Positions 35,801-50,800 of a DNA stretch of 64,000 nt are shown one piece after another (position 1 is the stretch's first letter; each line of letters begins with the position of its first letter). Below the pieces are notes generated by a model that saw nothing but the letters and a program-made list of their open reading frames with translations, was not told where the DNA came from and did not search any database. Position numbers and translations under genes: made by a program. Where the stretch lies: assembly GCA_018697195.1 (NCBI GenBank), contig CM031860.1, positions 60,838,509 to 60,902,508 on the forward strand, written 5' to 3'. Source of the stretch: Certhia americana (Eukaryota > Chordata > Aves > Passeriformes > Certhiidae).

Positions 35801-38800
35801 CCATCCTTATTACCAGCTTGAAGCCTGAAATAAATCTATGTAATCTTGTCCTAAGTTTTTAAACTTTCCAATTCTGCTTTAGCAAGTGGACTTTGTACAA
35901 ATACACTTCCAGGTTTTAGCCATACTTTCTTCATGTAAATCCTCTGAGGTAGAACAGCCCCAGGTTGTATGGAGAGGATACAAGTGTTCAGTGGAAATTG
36001 GTGATGGTATTTCTTACAAGCCAAAGAAAATGCTTGCAAGCGTAATGAAGCTTAGGCTTGAGTCTAATCTCCAAATTGCTGTTTCAATTGTCATGGGAAT
36101 TGTTTTTCCAGTGTTCTGTCCTGCTGTTTTAAGTTTATGTAGTGCTTTTATTTGAAAAATAATAGATGTAAATAAAAGCATTTTTAAAATTTCAAATATG
36201 TTGCTTGGTAAAATAGTAGAAAGGATCCCATTAATCTGCTCTGTTCCTGTTGAGTATCAGAAGGGTTTTTTTTCAGTGAGGTCTTCAGAAATGAGCTCAA
36301 CTGGCTGTGTGCAGTGTGCTTGTTCTTCTGGATTTTCAATCTCATTTACTGTCTGTGGTGTTTGCATTAAAAAATTAAAAGCAGTGGGAAATGCACAAGT
36401 CCCCAGTTCTGCTTGTAACAAAGGATGTCGTTCTGTGAAGTTCAGAGCAAAAGTTAGGATTGTGTCCTTAAATATGACCTTGGTGGTATTTTTTTGATTT
36501 GTCTTCCCCAGCTGTAGTATCTTAAGAGGCTTACTTTAAAATATTAAAGTCCCCCAAAGTCCAGGCCTTTTTGTCAGATGAATATGTGTAATGTTTAAAT
36601 CCAAGTGAAATTCAGCATTTCCTTGAACTGTAACATTTGAAGCACATCTTCCATATGTACCTAATGCAATTTCCCTGTGCTGCTGGAAAATATGCTTGGA
36701 ACCTGCCAGCAAAATCTTTGTTGGCACCACAGTCCCAAAGTGGAATTGCCCTCCCCATCCTTTCACCATAATGTATTTAAGCTCAAGTGAGTAGAAGTAA
36801 TTAAGTATAATTGAAGTAGTGAATTGATTCTCAACACATTCTGATCAAAATACTGCTGCTTCCAAAATAAAACAGTCATTAGAATTTAAGAAAGCACAGC
36901 CCTTTCCTCGATTCATGAGACTGGAGTTTTGTTTCTGTCACATGTAAGTCCTCGCTTATTTTACAGACAGATTAACACCTCCAAAACACTGGCTCTGGTC
37001 TTACTAACTGTGTGTGCTGGGGCACAGATAAATGGCATGGTTTGAGATTGGGAAACATGCTAACACAGGTACCCATTTCATGTGACACAGCCAAATGGTT
37101 GCTGCTGTTGCATGTAGAATCAATAGACTTCCTATTTAGCAAGCTTGGATTGTGAAAGAACTTGCTGTATTATTTGTCAGTGGCAATTTCAGGTTAAATT
37201 TCTTATTTTCCTGTATTTGGGAAGGTTTATACCTACATAAAGGTTTATTCTAGTCAGGTTTTAAGTTATTGTAGTCATTGCTTGTGAACTTGGACGGGTT
37301 CTAGATTTGTCTGCCTGCAGAGTTCAGGCTGAGAACAGAAACCCTTAGAGCAAAATGAAGTTCAACTTTGGCATCAAATTCATGAAGTCTGAATGTCAGA
37401 GCTTTGTGTGTTGCTTGGAAAGTTTGTCTAATAAGCTAAACCTTTTTTCATGGCAGTCCTATGTGGATTGCATGCTTCTGATCCACCAAAGGCTACCCTT
37501 CTTCCAAAGAGCATTTTCTCCTTTGAAAGGAAATGTCTGCATCCAGTTTTTTCTGTATTGTACTGGCAATTGCTCTGCTTCCAGAACTCATCATGTTGCC
37601 CTTGTTCAGCAAGTTGTTATCAGGTAGCTCGTTCATCAACATCTCTGTAAATCAATCACTCTTCTGGAATGATTTGAATTCATCTCAAAGTTTGATGGGC
37701 TGGTAAATGTTTTCTGTCTAGGAGCAATCTGTCTGAGTAGTGGTTAAGTGTCTTCTTTTAGGAAAATAAGTGGAGTAAAGGGTAGTTCCTTCCATTTTCT
37801 CCCTGAATTTTATATCTGTTATATGGCCAACATTTTAATCCAGTCTTTGTTTTGGGAAAGCAGACTTTTGCCTAAGTTAGTGTTCGTTTCATGTAAAAAC
37901 TTGTATATGAACACACTAAAAGCATTTACTGAACAGCATTTAATTGTGTTGCTGTGAGGAATGGGGCTATGTAAACAGAGTCTTTGCAAGTTGAGCTTTA
38001 TATTATGTGTAAACAGATTGAATAGAGAAGATTAAACAAATGTTTTATTTGTATTTTGGGTAAGAATTCAGAAGGGAGGAATGCACAAAGTAATCTCAAC
38101 TGGGTAACTGAGGAATTAAACTGTCCTTAATCATCATCCTTCTTCTTATCCTGTTGTTATGGAGGGTTGTATGTTGGTTAAAAAGGTCCATCTTATGTTT
38201 GTCAGCATCTTGGATATCACCAGGTTTTAGCAATTACTGGTAATGTGCTGTACATTGTATCCTTGGTGTATTTAGCACATAATATTGTACTTTTTCACCC
38301 TGGGCTTGCTACTTAAGCTTTTATAAAGATGTGTTTCTCAGGAATACTAACTGACACAGGTAGTTTTATGTTTTTCAAGTTTTTGCTTTCTGGAGTTTTT
38401 AACTTACAGAAATCCTTTTAACTTTTGAAATCTTATTAAACCCCACGTGCTGTCAGTTAGCATACTGTTAGCATTTACAAAACAAAACTGAGGGTTGTAG
38501 TCACCAGCAGATCCTGCACGTGTGACAGTTGTGAAATATATAAGCCAAAGACAAGTGATAATTTTTTCTGACGTGTGGCAGTCACTCACTGTAATCTGTG
38601 TAGTCAGTTCCTGAGGCAGAGCTGTAGAATCCCACATGTAATACAGACCTCGGAATTGTTTAAAACAAACTAAAAAAAATTTTTATAATGAGAAAGCCTG
38701 GTCAAGACTGGGCTGGTCAGAGAATTACTGAGATCCTCAAGGTGAATGATGGGACTTGAAAAGATCTAATGGTGGTATTTTGTAAAGATTCACAAGGCTG

Positions 38801-41800
38801 GTAGATTTGCTGTTTCAGAAAATAATGAGCATTTTGTGAGAGCACTGAGCTAATTAGTTCCACCTTCTCTGCCCCCAAACAGTGAGAATGATAGTGTTTG
38901 AGGCATAGGTGCAGCTTTACTGCTTGGTAACTGTCCAGAAGGATAAAGTTTCTGCTTAGGGGCTTGTGTCATTGCTAGGACTTGGAATTGCATAAAGAAT
39001 AACTTATAGTCTATTATTTTTAGGTTAATGATGATCTCCACCCTGGAAGCTGGGTACCAAAAGCTAGCTTGTGCATTCTGAATCTTGTCTCATATCCTTT
39101 AGTGCTTTGTTGATGGATTTGTGTTACCTACTGGTGGTGGTTGGACACTGAGACCAGAGTCAGCAATGGTGGTGAGCCTTTAAGGATTCGAATGTTTGGC
39201 ACAAATAAGAACAGTATTATTTAGTCTTCAAGATGCTTAAGGTTTTCACAGCTTAGAAGTGAACAGCATGACAAGGAGCTTACAGGTTAAGACACCCAAG
39301 TGAAAATGGTGTTAGATATGAGACATGAATCAGTGGCAATGATTTAAATGCTCACATCGCTCCACCATCTCAGAAAGATGGAAGAGTCAGTTTGCTAGGC
39401 TAAGGTTAATATTTTACTGAAAGTTTGCTGAGAGCCCCGAAGGAAGCAGTGGCTTTGGAACTGTGTGCATAGATGAAAAGTCTGCCCCTTTTTCTTGATG
39501 ACACAGAGCAGCATCAAAGGGGATGTAGAGGTGCTGATGAAGGAAATTAGTAAGTGGTGAGTAACAGGAAGGTGCAGTGTGAAGCTGAGCTGTGGTGGAA
39601 AGATAGCAGGTACCAGCTGGGTGTTATCTGCCCTGCCTGCTGTGACAGAAGCCTCTGTGTGTGAGGCTGGTGTTCCCATGTTGTGCAGGGCTGTGGACCC
39701 TCACAGAGCCACAGCTGAAGCACTGCTGTTTTCTCTGAACTTCTGATTTCTTAAACTCCTAGGGAGAGAGCCATAGTCATCAGATCGGGCAGCAAGCAAT
39801 GCACTGACTTCTAGACTCTTTAATTTTGCAAGAGGCTTGTTTTAAGTAGTGGAGGAGGATTTTTATTAAAATTAACCTGCTTGCCCTGATCATAAAACAT
39901 GCTAGCAGTTAAAAATCCTGGTTTATATCTTGGATTAGAATAAATGTTGCTCTCCTGCTGCCAAGAGGCAAAGTGCCAAGCAGTGCCAAGTGTTACTGAG
40001 GAGTCAGCGTGACAATCTCTTTAGTTATTCCTGGAATATGTCCGTAGGCCACTGGCCTAAAAATACATGGCACTGGGATCATCTGGGTTAAATCTAAAAT
40101 AGATCTCTTGGATCTTCAAAGCTTATCCTGTTGTTGGGATATTGGTGTCAGAGATTTTAATTTCATTGTTTGGTTGTGGGGAGAAGTGACTTTTTGGCTT
40201 TTTCAGCATTGCTTATCCCCCAGATATGTAAAGAATTCTTGAGTTAAAGCTTTTACTTCCAACTTGGTGTGCTGTACTGACAGAGATGTATTGATGACTC
40301 TGTTTTGATTCTAGTGTAGGTGATTTTGTTTTCTGTTCCCTAAACATTTTCAGTTTTCACATATGGAAAAAGCCATTTCTGCAGATACTTCCTTCAGAAA
40401 TGCATCATGGGCTAGAAACCCCTTTGTTAGTTAACCAGATTTCTAACTTTTAGCTAGACTTGTAATTTGTCGGTGTAATTCCTTGTAGTGAATAATATTC
40501 AGACTAGAAACAAGCAAGCTAAAAGATTTCTTCTTCTTCCTACACAGGAGGTAAGGAAGGAAGCTGACATATTTATTTCACTTCGGAGATAATTGAGGGC
40601 CAACTGAGTAATAGGCAGAAGGCATCAGGGTGGAGACACAAGTGTCCTGCATAATTAAAGAAAAATGATGTGGGGTGATTTATTCCAGCCTATTAACTAT
40701 TAATTTGTGTGTTTCAGAATTTTGACTCGGACATCAGCAGCGTGGGGATAGATGGGTGCTGGCAGGCTGACAGCCAGAGGATCCTCAATGAGGTGATGGT
40801 GGAGCACTTCTTCCGGCAGGGAATGCTGGATGTAGCCGAGGAACTTTGTCAGGTAACAGGAAGGGTGGATGTTGAAGGTTATCCCCTGAGGAAAATGAAG
40901 CTTTGTCTTAGCTTCTTCATTTGAATGTTTCAGGTGAATGTTTAAACTGTCAGATATAAACTGCCTTTTTTTTTTTTTTTTCTTTTTTCTTTTCAGGAAT
41001 CTGGTCTGTCAATAGATCAAAGTCAAAAAGAACCATTTGTGGAGTTAAATCGAATATTGGAAGCATTAAAAGTTAGAGTTTTGAGACCTGCACTAGAGTG
41101 AGTCTACTCATTTCTTTTCCTCACTTTTCGTTAAACAGGGGCACTTGTTAATGAGATTCCTTCTGAACAAAATAATAAGAAACCCCCTGAAATCCTCTCA
41201 TCCTGTTTTTATTTTAACTTTTCTAAGATCTTAGGTTGGTCTCAAAAGTAAGAAGAAAAATCAAAACACAAGAAATAACCAACCAAACAAAACAAACTAA
41301 CCAACTTTAAAGTGACCTTTTAAAAATAAAAACAATGAAACCAAATTCAAAATTTGTCCATTCCAGAGCATAAATCGTATACTTGAGATAGAATTTATTT
41401 TGCATTATTCAGTTAAGTACATTTTCATATTAACAACCTTTTCTTTTCCCTTTTACACGAACCAACATAGATGTGTCAATTGAGCAATTGAGCACTTACT
41501 GGCATCTAAACTGAGTGCAGGGACACTCTGATATTTCAAACCCTGGTGTTCATCGACTAAATTGTGGATAGTGCCTCTAGGTCATGCAAAATTTGACCTA
41601 AATAGTTGGTCATTGAATCAAATTACACAGGTGGAAAGTTGGGGTGGTTTATTGCTGTTGAATTGGCTAATTGAAGGGAAGCAACACTGATATTACAACT
41701 GAAACAAGATTTACTGTCAGTTACACCACATATATCTTGTAGTTCAACTAATAACAGAGCTGTTGTGAAGGATAATCCCTGAGGAGCAGTAACTTGCTGT

Positions 41801-44800
41801 TATGACTGTTCCCTTGAAATCTCTAAATTCATTTCAGCTCCACTCTGCAGTGCTTTAGGCCTTACTCATTGCTGCTGAGTTGTAACATGTAGTTCCTGCA
41901 ATGTGTTAAATATTTTTCAAACAAAGGAGAAGGCATGGTCATTCCTCAAAGGAATTTTTATTTTCCAGCTGAATGGGCAGACAATAGGGTATATTGTCAG
42001 CACAGTTTGTGTGCTGGGCTCTCCCCTCCCCGTCTTATTTCTGTGTATAATGTTTATTCTGTTTAAACTGGACAGTGCAAAAACTGTCTGCCTCTCTTGG
42101 CTGCTGCTGGGCACAGAGGGGCCTTATTTATAGTGGTGCTGCTGATGTAAAAACCATGGCTCTTGGGGAGGATGATCAACATGTGACCAAATGTGGTTTG
42201 AGCTCTCTGGTTGAGGAGGTAACCAATGCATTAACTGCCCAGTTATCCCACAGAACTGCTGATGCTTGTGAAGTATTTCCCTTGTATTTCCTAGCAGACA
42301 CAAGTGTTCAGGAGGAGGGATAGAAACCATTGCTGTGTGAATGGCCTCCATGTGACAGAGAAAGTGGCATTGTGCTCCTTGGGCTTGAATTGGCATCAGT
42401 GAATAAAGCTTCAGCATCAAGCAGCCCCAGACTGGCCCATTGCAGGGTTGGGCTGCTGACCCAGTGGTGTTAAAGCAGTGTCACACGAGGATGATTAATT
42501 AAAGTCTTCTGAACCAGGAAATGGGGTATAGCAGGTTTTATCCATGCAAAATTGTGAAACGCTGGAATTAAAAGGCAACCAGTCTCTCTGGCTCTGCCAG
42601 CACTCTCTGCTTGTGCTCAACTTCACTCAGTGCTGGAAACACTGGAAACAAAACAAACACAGGTGGCTCCTGGTCACTGCCACGGGAAGGGAGTTGTCAG
42701 ATTAATGACTTTTCAAAAAGACTTTCAAAACCCCGCTGAGGTGATGGAAATTAGTATTTGTGTCTCAAAAAAAAAAAGAACCCTAACTGTATTTGTTACC
42801 CAGGTTTTCTTTCTAATACTAATTTCAACACTTAGAAATATGATCTTTCAGATTTAAATAGAATGTGACTGGCTATAACTTTTTTGTTTTTTCCCTTGTG
42901 GGGTCTGGATGTTGACTTTTGTAGAGGCCTGATCTGACCTTGCACTCTGAGCTACATAATTTCTGTATACCTGCAAGATCCCATTAATTTCCAGTAACTT
43001 TTTTCATTGTAGTTTGGTGATGGGAAGGGAAATCCAGTTATTTTTCAGGGTATATTCTGGCCCTTTAGAACCCAGGCTGAGCCTCCTGAGTCCTGGTGGA
43101 AATGACTTGGAGGTTCAAAGCTTTGGCTGTAATTTGGAAAAGAGATGCTCTCTTCCGCATGCAAATAGCAAATTGCACAGGTCCTGGTATTTGCTGGGTC
43201 CTTGGGGTATGATTTAAACCTAATTTAATCTTTACTAGGGTTTGTTAAATTTATTTTAACATCAATATCCCATGTGGAAGCTGAAGAGAGTCCTATGTAC
43301 CTGTGGTTTGCATATAGTGTATACTTTTAAAAACTATAGTGTAAACTTTAAAGAAATTCAGATAGATTTGAGTCTCAGAAGTGAAAACTCTGATTGTCAT
43401 TTTGAGATGAGGTAGGAAGACAGGTGATGTGATTACTAATAATTTTGGACCGTTGTAGAGAATATGTGGGTTGAGTGTTTTAAACCTCCCTTGCTGGTTT
43501 TTTGTTTTTCTGTTGGAAATAGGAACAGCATGTCCCAGACCGAGCACCTCAGGCCTTGCCTCTGTGGCTGCTTTCTTTTGATACAAATCTATGCTGCCAC
43601 TCAAAGACCTAAAAATGGAAAGCCTGCCTAAAAGCTAATTTGGAAAAATAGGCTCGACCTCAGCAAGATGAAGTACGCTGTCATGTGGGTGCAAATATTG
43701 GCAGGGAGAGGATGGAGGCTCTTTTGATGCAATAGAGATTAATATCTCATTAATGGCACTGTGGACCAGTCTTAGTGTTTATGTATAATAATTTTTTGAC
43801 CTTCATCTGCTTATTAATCTGTGGTGGTTAACTTCAGGCTCTTGTTTTTGCTTTATTGCCATAATATCTTGTTTAAACTGTGCACATTGATTATAAAAAT
43901 AAAATTTAACACGCACACACACACCCCAACTTATGAAACCACCCCAAAATCCACTTACCACCCATGGTTAGTGATTGTGCTCTCCACTCCTTCCTGGTGG
44001 AGATTCAGGAAAATCTGAAACTGGCTGAAATTGGGGACAGTAGGGCTTATTCTTAGTTCAAAGGCTCCATTTTTCACTGTTTCCTACTGAAAGGTTACTG
44101 TGTCTTTACAAAGCCTTGCCAGTGAAGTCAGACTCCTGATACTTCCACCACAACAAATTGAAAGTGGATACTTGCTCATTAATGCTACATCCTAATGCAG
44201 AAGGCTGACTTGCTTTGAAAGCCTTCCCAATACAGTAAGAATGCTTAATTTTCTCATTTTAGTATTGATTGAAAAGAAGCCTCACATACCCTGGGCTTTT
44301 TTAAGGAACACAGACTTCCTCACTTCCTTGCTAAAAAGTGAAAAGCTTTTTGCTTAATAGGGCCCCCACAGTGAAAATAGTAGAACTAATTAACACTAAT
44401 GAGAAACAGATGTACTGGAGAACATTGAAACTTGAGGTTCTTAAGAGAAAGATTGGATTGATTTAGGCCTGACTAAATGGAATTAAAGAAAAAAAAAAAG
44501 CACAAAAAACCCCTTCCAAATAAACAAGAAAGGAATGGATAAATTCTAAATAATAAAGAAAATGCTTTGAAAATTTCAGTTCATTTTACTCTACGTAATG
44601 TTTAAGAATTCTTTCATGTTATTTAGGAGCCAAACATTAATGTTGTCATGGTGAATGAAACAGAAAATGAGAAATATTTGTATTGTCTGAGTTGAAAATA
44701 ACACAGAAAGAAAAGTTTAAGCAGGGTAAAATATGATATTTAATTGATTTCCCTTCCCCCACTGTGAAAGCTTGATAATGTCTGTCTTTGAGGTCCCATA

Positions 44801-47800
44801 GATGCAGTTCCCCTCTCCAGGGCAACAGATGCACACACACAAACACAGTGGCTTGGACAACATGTTTGGTGAATGAGGACGGTGGAAAATGTTCTTGGTC
44901 AAACTTCTTCACATGCAGCTGAAGAACTGTCAGTAATTGTTAAGATTCAAAGTGCTATTAATTAAAATACAATAGAGGAGCTATTTTCTGCCTTATATTG
45001 TGCCCAATTTAGTCTTGTCTTTCAGCCAGTGAATGTTGAATCTTGCAGTGCTTAACCTCTACAGCAGCACCAGAATTAACATCGTCCACATTTTGTGCAC
45101 CCCGTGTAGCTCCATTACTTGTAAAGGGCTTTGCCATTTTCTGTGCTCTCTAAAGGCTCTCAGAAGTTCAGGGAACAGTCACACTTTCCTTGAAATAGAT
45201 GGTAGATAATAGATAATTGCAATGATTTCATGTGGTGTGGGTTGACACTTAATTACTCTCATGTCATGTCCCATTGTACCTCCTCGCTTCCAGGTGGGCG
45301 GTATCCAACAGAGAGATGCTCATGGCACAGAACAGTTCATTGGAATTTAAACTGCACAGATTATATTTCATTAGTTTATTGATGGGTGGAACAGCAAATC
45401 AAAGAGAAGCACTTCAGTATGCGAAAAACTTCCAGCCATTCGCCCTGAATCATCAGAAAGGTAAATTTTTGGTCACATTATGGGGATTTAAGGCACTGGG
45501 ATATGGCACCTTGTAGTAAAACATAAATCATGTTCCAAATGTGTTTTGCTGCATTATTTTCAGTTTATTAAAGACTTCTTTTTTGATTTATCACATATAA
45601 CCCAAATCCTTACAATTAGAATTATCTTCTTTTTTAAGAGGGCTCAAAAATAATAGCTGAATGTTTGTACATTCTCTTAAATTTAAGGTTTTTGACTCTT
45701 TAAATAAAATGTAGATTGCATCTAGAATAGGCCTGCTGCCAGAGTAAAGTGCTAAAAATGTAGAGGAATGTTCTTGGAATAGTCATCTGCTATTTTCTGC
45801 TGCGTGGGGTAATACAAAGAGAAATTAAACTTTTGAAAAATGGAGAACATGTGATTTAAATGAACCATCTCAAGCTGAATCCAACAAAGCCTGTTTTTTA
45901 AGGTACTGTGTGTGTCAGAAATCTTGCAATTAAAGTAAACCTGCTAGAAGCAAATTTCCAGGCAGCACATCCTGGCAGCTCCCCAGCCAAAAACGTAGCA
46001 TGAGTGGAGCTCTCCTGGCTGTCATGGTTGTAACTGTTTTTTGTGGAGGTGAGGATGTGTGCTGTTGATCCGGTGTGTCTGCCTGTTTTCCATGTGAAAG
46101 CTCCAGCTGGAGACCCAATCTTTTGTTTGTTGTACAAAGTCTGCTGTTCCTGGTCCCTCCCAGATATCCAGGTTCTGATGGGCAGCCTGGTGTACCTGCG
46201 GCAAGGCATCGAGAACTCCCCGTACGTTCACCTGTTGGATGCAAACCAGTGGGCTGACATCTGTGACATCTTCACAAGGGATGCCTGTGCCCTCCTGGGC
46301 CTCTCAGTTGAATCCCCTCTCAGTGTTAGGTATGCTGCTTTTCTCTTGCTTTTGAGACCAGGTGCTTCGTGGTTTGGTTCCTGTTTCTTGTTGAGGACAA
46401 AAGAAATGACTTTTGAGTAGTCTCATCTAGCTTGCATTAAATACAGGGTATAGTTACAATTAACAAGATCTGCAAAGTTTAAAAACCAGAGGTTCCTGTG
46501 TGCTGGGCTTTACCTGGATGGCATCTTCCATACTTCAGACATAGCTGAAAGATGAGGATGGCAATCAGCCAGTTATTCCCACAACCAGTGTGTGACAACT
46601 GTCCCTACTGTTCAACTGAAAAATAACTCTGAAAATGTGGCCATGATTCCATCAGCATTTGATAATTTTGGTTTTTAATCCACACATTACTGGTCTTTTT
46701 CTTAGAAGCAAACATAACAGTTTTGTTGTGGTTTCAGCTGCTAAAATTTCCAAATTGTCTGCTGGGCCTCTTTCGCAAAGAAAAAAGAGGCACTTTTAAG
46801 CTCAGTAGCTAATCTGACAAAATGCAAATTGGTAGGAGGCTGTTGGAAATATGAAGAAAACCCAACCTAATCTCCTTCTAGCTTCTTTGAAGATAAAACA
46901 GATTAGCTGCTATTTAGCCTTTGCATGCCAGTTCCCCCAGTACACTCCCCTGATGTTCTCATTTTCATTTAAAATGTTAAATAGAAAATAAATTATATAC
47001 ATCTTTCTAGGCTGGATTTCGTACTTTGCAGAAGCTTCACTGCTTCCTCTTTTTTTTTTTTTTTTTTTTTTTTGTTTTGGTTTTTTTTTTTTTTTTTTGT
47101 TTTTCCTTTTCCTTTTTTTTTTTTTTTTTTGTATGTTTGTTTTGGCTTTATTTTTTCTTTTTGCTGTTTCCATTCACTATTGTTAGACTTCTGTGCTTGG
47201 TTTAGAGCTCTCACATTGTTAAGCCTTCTGCTTTTCCTGTTTTTACCCCAGTCACAAAATACAACAGAAACAACAAAGGAAGCACTTCAGACTGATTGTT
47301 GTTCTATAACAAACTTTCAAGTTTCAATATGAGTGTTTTATAGGTATTTAGAACTTAAATCTCTGGGTTTTGACTTTTCATCTTCCTCTTGTTTCATTCA
47401 AATAACCAGCAGTCCTTTAGATTTTCATTGCTCATGTACTGATGCTGCAATGCAATTTTCAGAGCAAATGGCCAAGAAATTTTGGTCGCAGTGGAAAATC
47501 CCTGTTACTGATGTTTGGGGTGATTGGACATTTGCTCTTCTCCTGGTGTGGAATTGATTGTGCTGAAATGTATTTACTGTGTAGGTGGTATTGATGCTCT
47601 TGTCATAAACAAGACTGTTCTAAACTGGTGTGACCTTGGAGTACTGCAAATCCTTTAGGAATTAAAGAAGCTTGAAGTGAAATCCCTGCTGTAAAATATT
47701 TTGCTTTCTAGAACACAAGTAGCTGGCACTTTTTTAATGCTGATTGGCTTCTCCAATATTTATCTAATCCTGTACAGCCCTCATGGTCTGAGTTGTTGTG

Positions 47801-50800
47801 TGGAGAGAGTGGGAAAACTCTTATGTTGTGGAGGTTGTGGTTTGGGATCTTGAAGGACTACAGGAATTGAAATTTATTATTTACTTGCTTTTTTTGATAT
47901 TCTGAAAGGGCTCTTCAGAGGTGTTTTCACACAAAAACAATATGTTAAACTTTTCACAGGGTTAACACAAGTTACACTCAGGGCTGAATTAACAAAAAAG
48001 CAAAGTGTAAGGGTTAAAATGGCCAGTTGGAGGTGAGAGATGTAATTTATTTTTTTATATATATATATATATATAAACTTAGGCAAGAAATCCACAGTTT
48101 TCAGGTAGAGGAAAAGCATGACTTATGTAGACAATCAAACTTGCACAAATAGTAAAATAAACTGCCAAACAAACAGAGCAGGCTGATAGCAAGTTGAAAT
48201 TCTGTTTCTGTTGCTTGTGGTTTCCAGTACTGTCATTAGATTTAAATCCATCAAATAATCTGTTAATTTGTGGAAACTGTATCATACTTTATTTTGTAAA
48301 ATACTGAAATATTTCTAAATAATGTACTAAGTTCTGGTAGTGGGTAAATCCCAGAGGAGGCTGACGTGTTTGTTGGGACAGACACTTTGGGCAGTTTTAT
48401 ACTGCCATTCTTGTCACAGGCCTTGGTTGCCTTCCTTTCCTTACCTACCTGCTTTTTCCACATTTCTCTTCTTGTTTTAAGGTGAAGGTGGAAAGACATG
48501 TTTCTTTACATGGTAATTAAGTATAATTATAGGATTATGGGTTGTGTGTACGTGTGGGTTACATGGAAACTCTTAGGCTGCATGTATTTCACCATAGCTA
48601 AGAACAACCTCCTGAATAAACTAATATGATGTCTTCCTCCTTTACAGGAGGTCAAAATTAAAGCAGGCGGTAGAAGAAATCAATTCATTATAAATCTTGG
48701 AGGAGGGATTAACTGTTGTTTTCTGTCCAGAATATCGTACCTGAGGGCCTCAGCCTAAAATACATGGATAACTGATAACCTGCCCCAAAACTCTTGCTTG
48801 TCTGTACATCTGAGCTCCCTTCAAGTGTAACAAGATGTAAATGAAAAAATGCAAAAACCTTGTGTCCCAGTGAACCTTTAAAATAGAAATGTGAAAAATG
48901 TTGGTTTCCTAACATGCACTTTGTATTAACATGTCCTTTTTCTGCAGTTTCTCAGCAGGTTGTGTAGCATTACCAGCTCTAATCAATATCAAGGCAGTTA
49001 TTGAGCAAAGGCAGTGCACAGGGGTTTGGAACCAGAAGGATGAACTCCCGGTGAGTGGGTGCTGAGCTACCCCTGGGGCAGATTTCTAATGGCAAATGCT
49101 GTTTTTTGGTTTCTTTTGTGCTGCATGTTACGGGATGTTTTACATGGCCACCACCTCCAGCAGCTCTGGGCCTTGGGGCTCTCTGCTGCACAGGGCCCTG
49201 GGGCTCACAGACACCCCCACACACCTTGACACTGACCCAACTGGCCACACAGGCTACTCCAGACACAGCACTGCCCTCAGCAGCTCCCACACAGGACTCA
49301 ACTAAATCATACTATGGACAGACAAGATCCCTTCCTTCTCCTTGGCTGGAAAAGATTGACATTCACCAGTGAAAGCACAAACTTCAGATTCACAGGCAAA
49401 CGTGCTTATGGATCCTCAATTGCATCATGGCCCTCCTAGCCCCTTTTACACCCTTTTTCAGCTGTTTCACTGCAGTCTTCTTCCCCTGCACTTTCCTCCT
49501 ACAGTTCATATAGTTGTACTGACCCCCTCTCCTCAGAGACCCTCAGGTTTGGATTTGTATCTGTTCCAAAGTCCATGCTTGGTTGCAGTTTCTTGATGGC
49601 CTGTCAAGGTTGTTTCTTGTTATTATCTCCATTATTTTTGTCCATCAGGTTTGTACCTCTCAGTTTTGTTTGTTGCTCCCCCTTCTACTTGTTTGCCCCT
49701 TCTGCCTTGAAAAGGTCTTTGATAAATGACCTTAAAGAAACTGATGCTCTCACCTCCCACTTACCCAGAGATCTTTCTGTATAACTGGAAAGAAAATGGA
49801 TCCCACAGAGAAACATTCAGTTCCCCTAGCTAGGCTTGAGCTCAGTCCAGGGCTTGCTTTGCACTGGCTCTTTATCAGGCAGACAGGAGATGAAAGAATT
49901 AGTGCTGCATCTGGGGACATGGCAATTGGGATCCAGTGCATTATGCTTCCAGCACATCTCATTTATATTAGTTGAAATGAAGTTCAGTTCTTATGAAACT
50001 CCAATTTCCCTTTATAGCTCTTACTGAGTGTGTGCAGCTCTCCAGTGACCTGCTCCTGATTTGGAAAGGAAAATTATTTAGTGCAAACTGGGCATGAACT
50101 GAGTTAGCCTCTGACTGCAGCTGGAAGAGATTCATTTATAGAGTAAGGATGAGTGTTGAGTTTTCTCCCAGCTGTGTTTTCTGTAATGCTCAGAGTGTAA
50201 CCTCCAAGTGTGACAGGTTCCTGCCTTGCTGTCTAGCCAGGAATGAATTGTCATGGAGCATTTGGAAAAAAATTAATTAAATCAGTTAATAGTACACCTG
50301 TGTCTCCTTGCATTTTCTAAACTGAAGGGTCTCTAGTGTGTTCTGCTAAGGCAGTATAGGGGTGGGAAACCTTATTTTATTGTGCAAAGATAGATTAAGT
50401 AGCATAAAAAGGTCACATTGTCAGGTTTTGTTGAAGGTTAAATCTGTGGAACAGAGGACTGGTCAGTGCCAAGTGCTCTGAGTTCACAAGGTGTGATTTT
50501 TGCAGTTCTCAGTTAATTACTCAAGTCACTGCCCTGTTCTCTGTTATATGTCCCTTTCTGAAATTATTTTGTCCTAAGTTGTGCTGCACAGGTATCTTCT
50601 GTGTTGGTATTGAAAATTAGTGATTGTGATATGCTTTATTATTCACATGACATGAAGGTGTTGGCAGAGCCTTTCAAGAAGCTGTAGAAAATGAATATAG
50701 TCAATCCAAGGGTTTTTCTCTTTTTTTAATTTCCCCCTAAAATGAAATCTATAAACTATTTTTTTTTTTTGTAGCCAGTGATTTCCAGAAAGCGTTGCTG

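Larger units (their letters stand above)
34516..40717 (+). other. RMND5A: RMND5A intron 2
   Basis: 6.2 kb. It holds a TA-rich microsatellite at 34851-34898 and a CR1 remnant at 34940-35085. Elsewhere unique; no coding evidence. Confidence 0.9.
46330..48947 (+). other. RMND5A: RMND5A intron 6
   Basis: 2.6 kb. It contains a long T-rich tract at 47049-47160 and a TA microsatellite near 48050-48076. Lys- or Phe-rich open frames here are translations of the T-tract and not genes. Confidence 0.92.

Noticed and set aside
46910..47332. Lys-rich minus-strand and Phe-rich plus-strand frames
   Set aside because: Direct translation of the T-rich tract.
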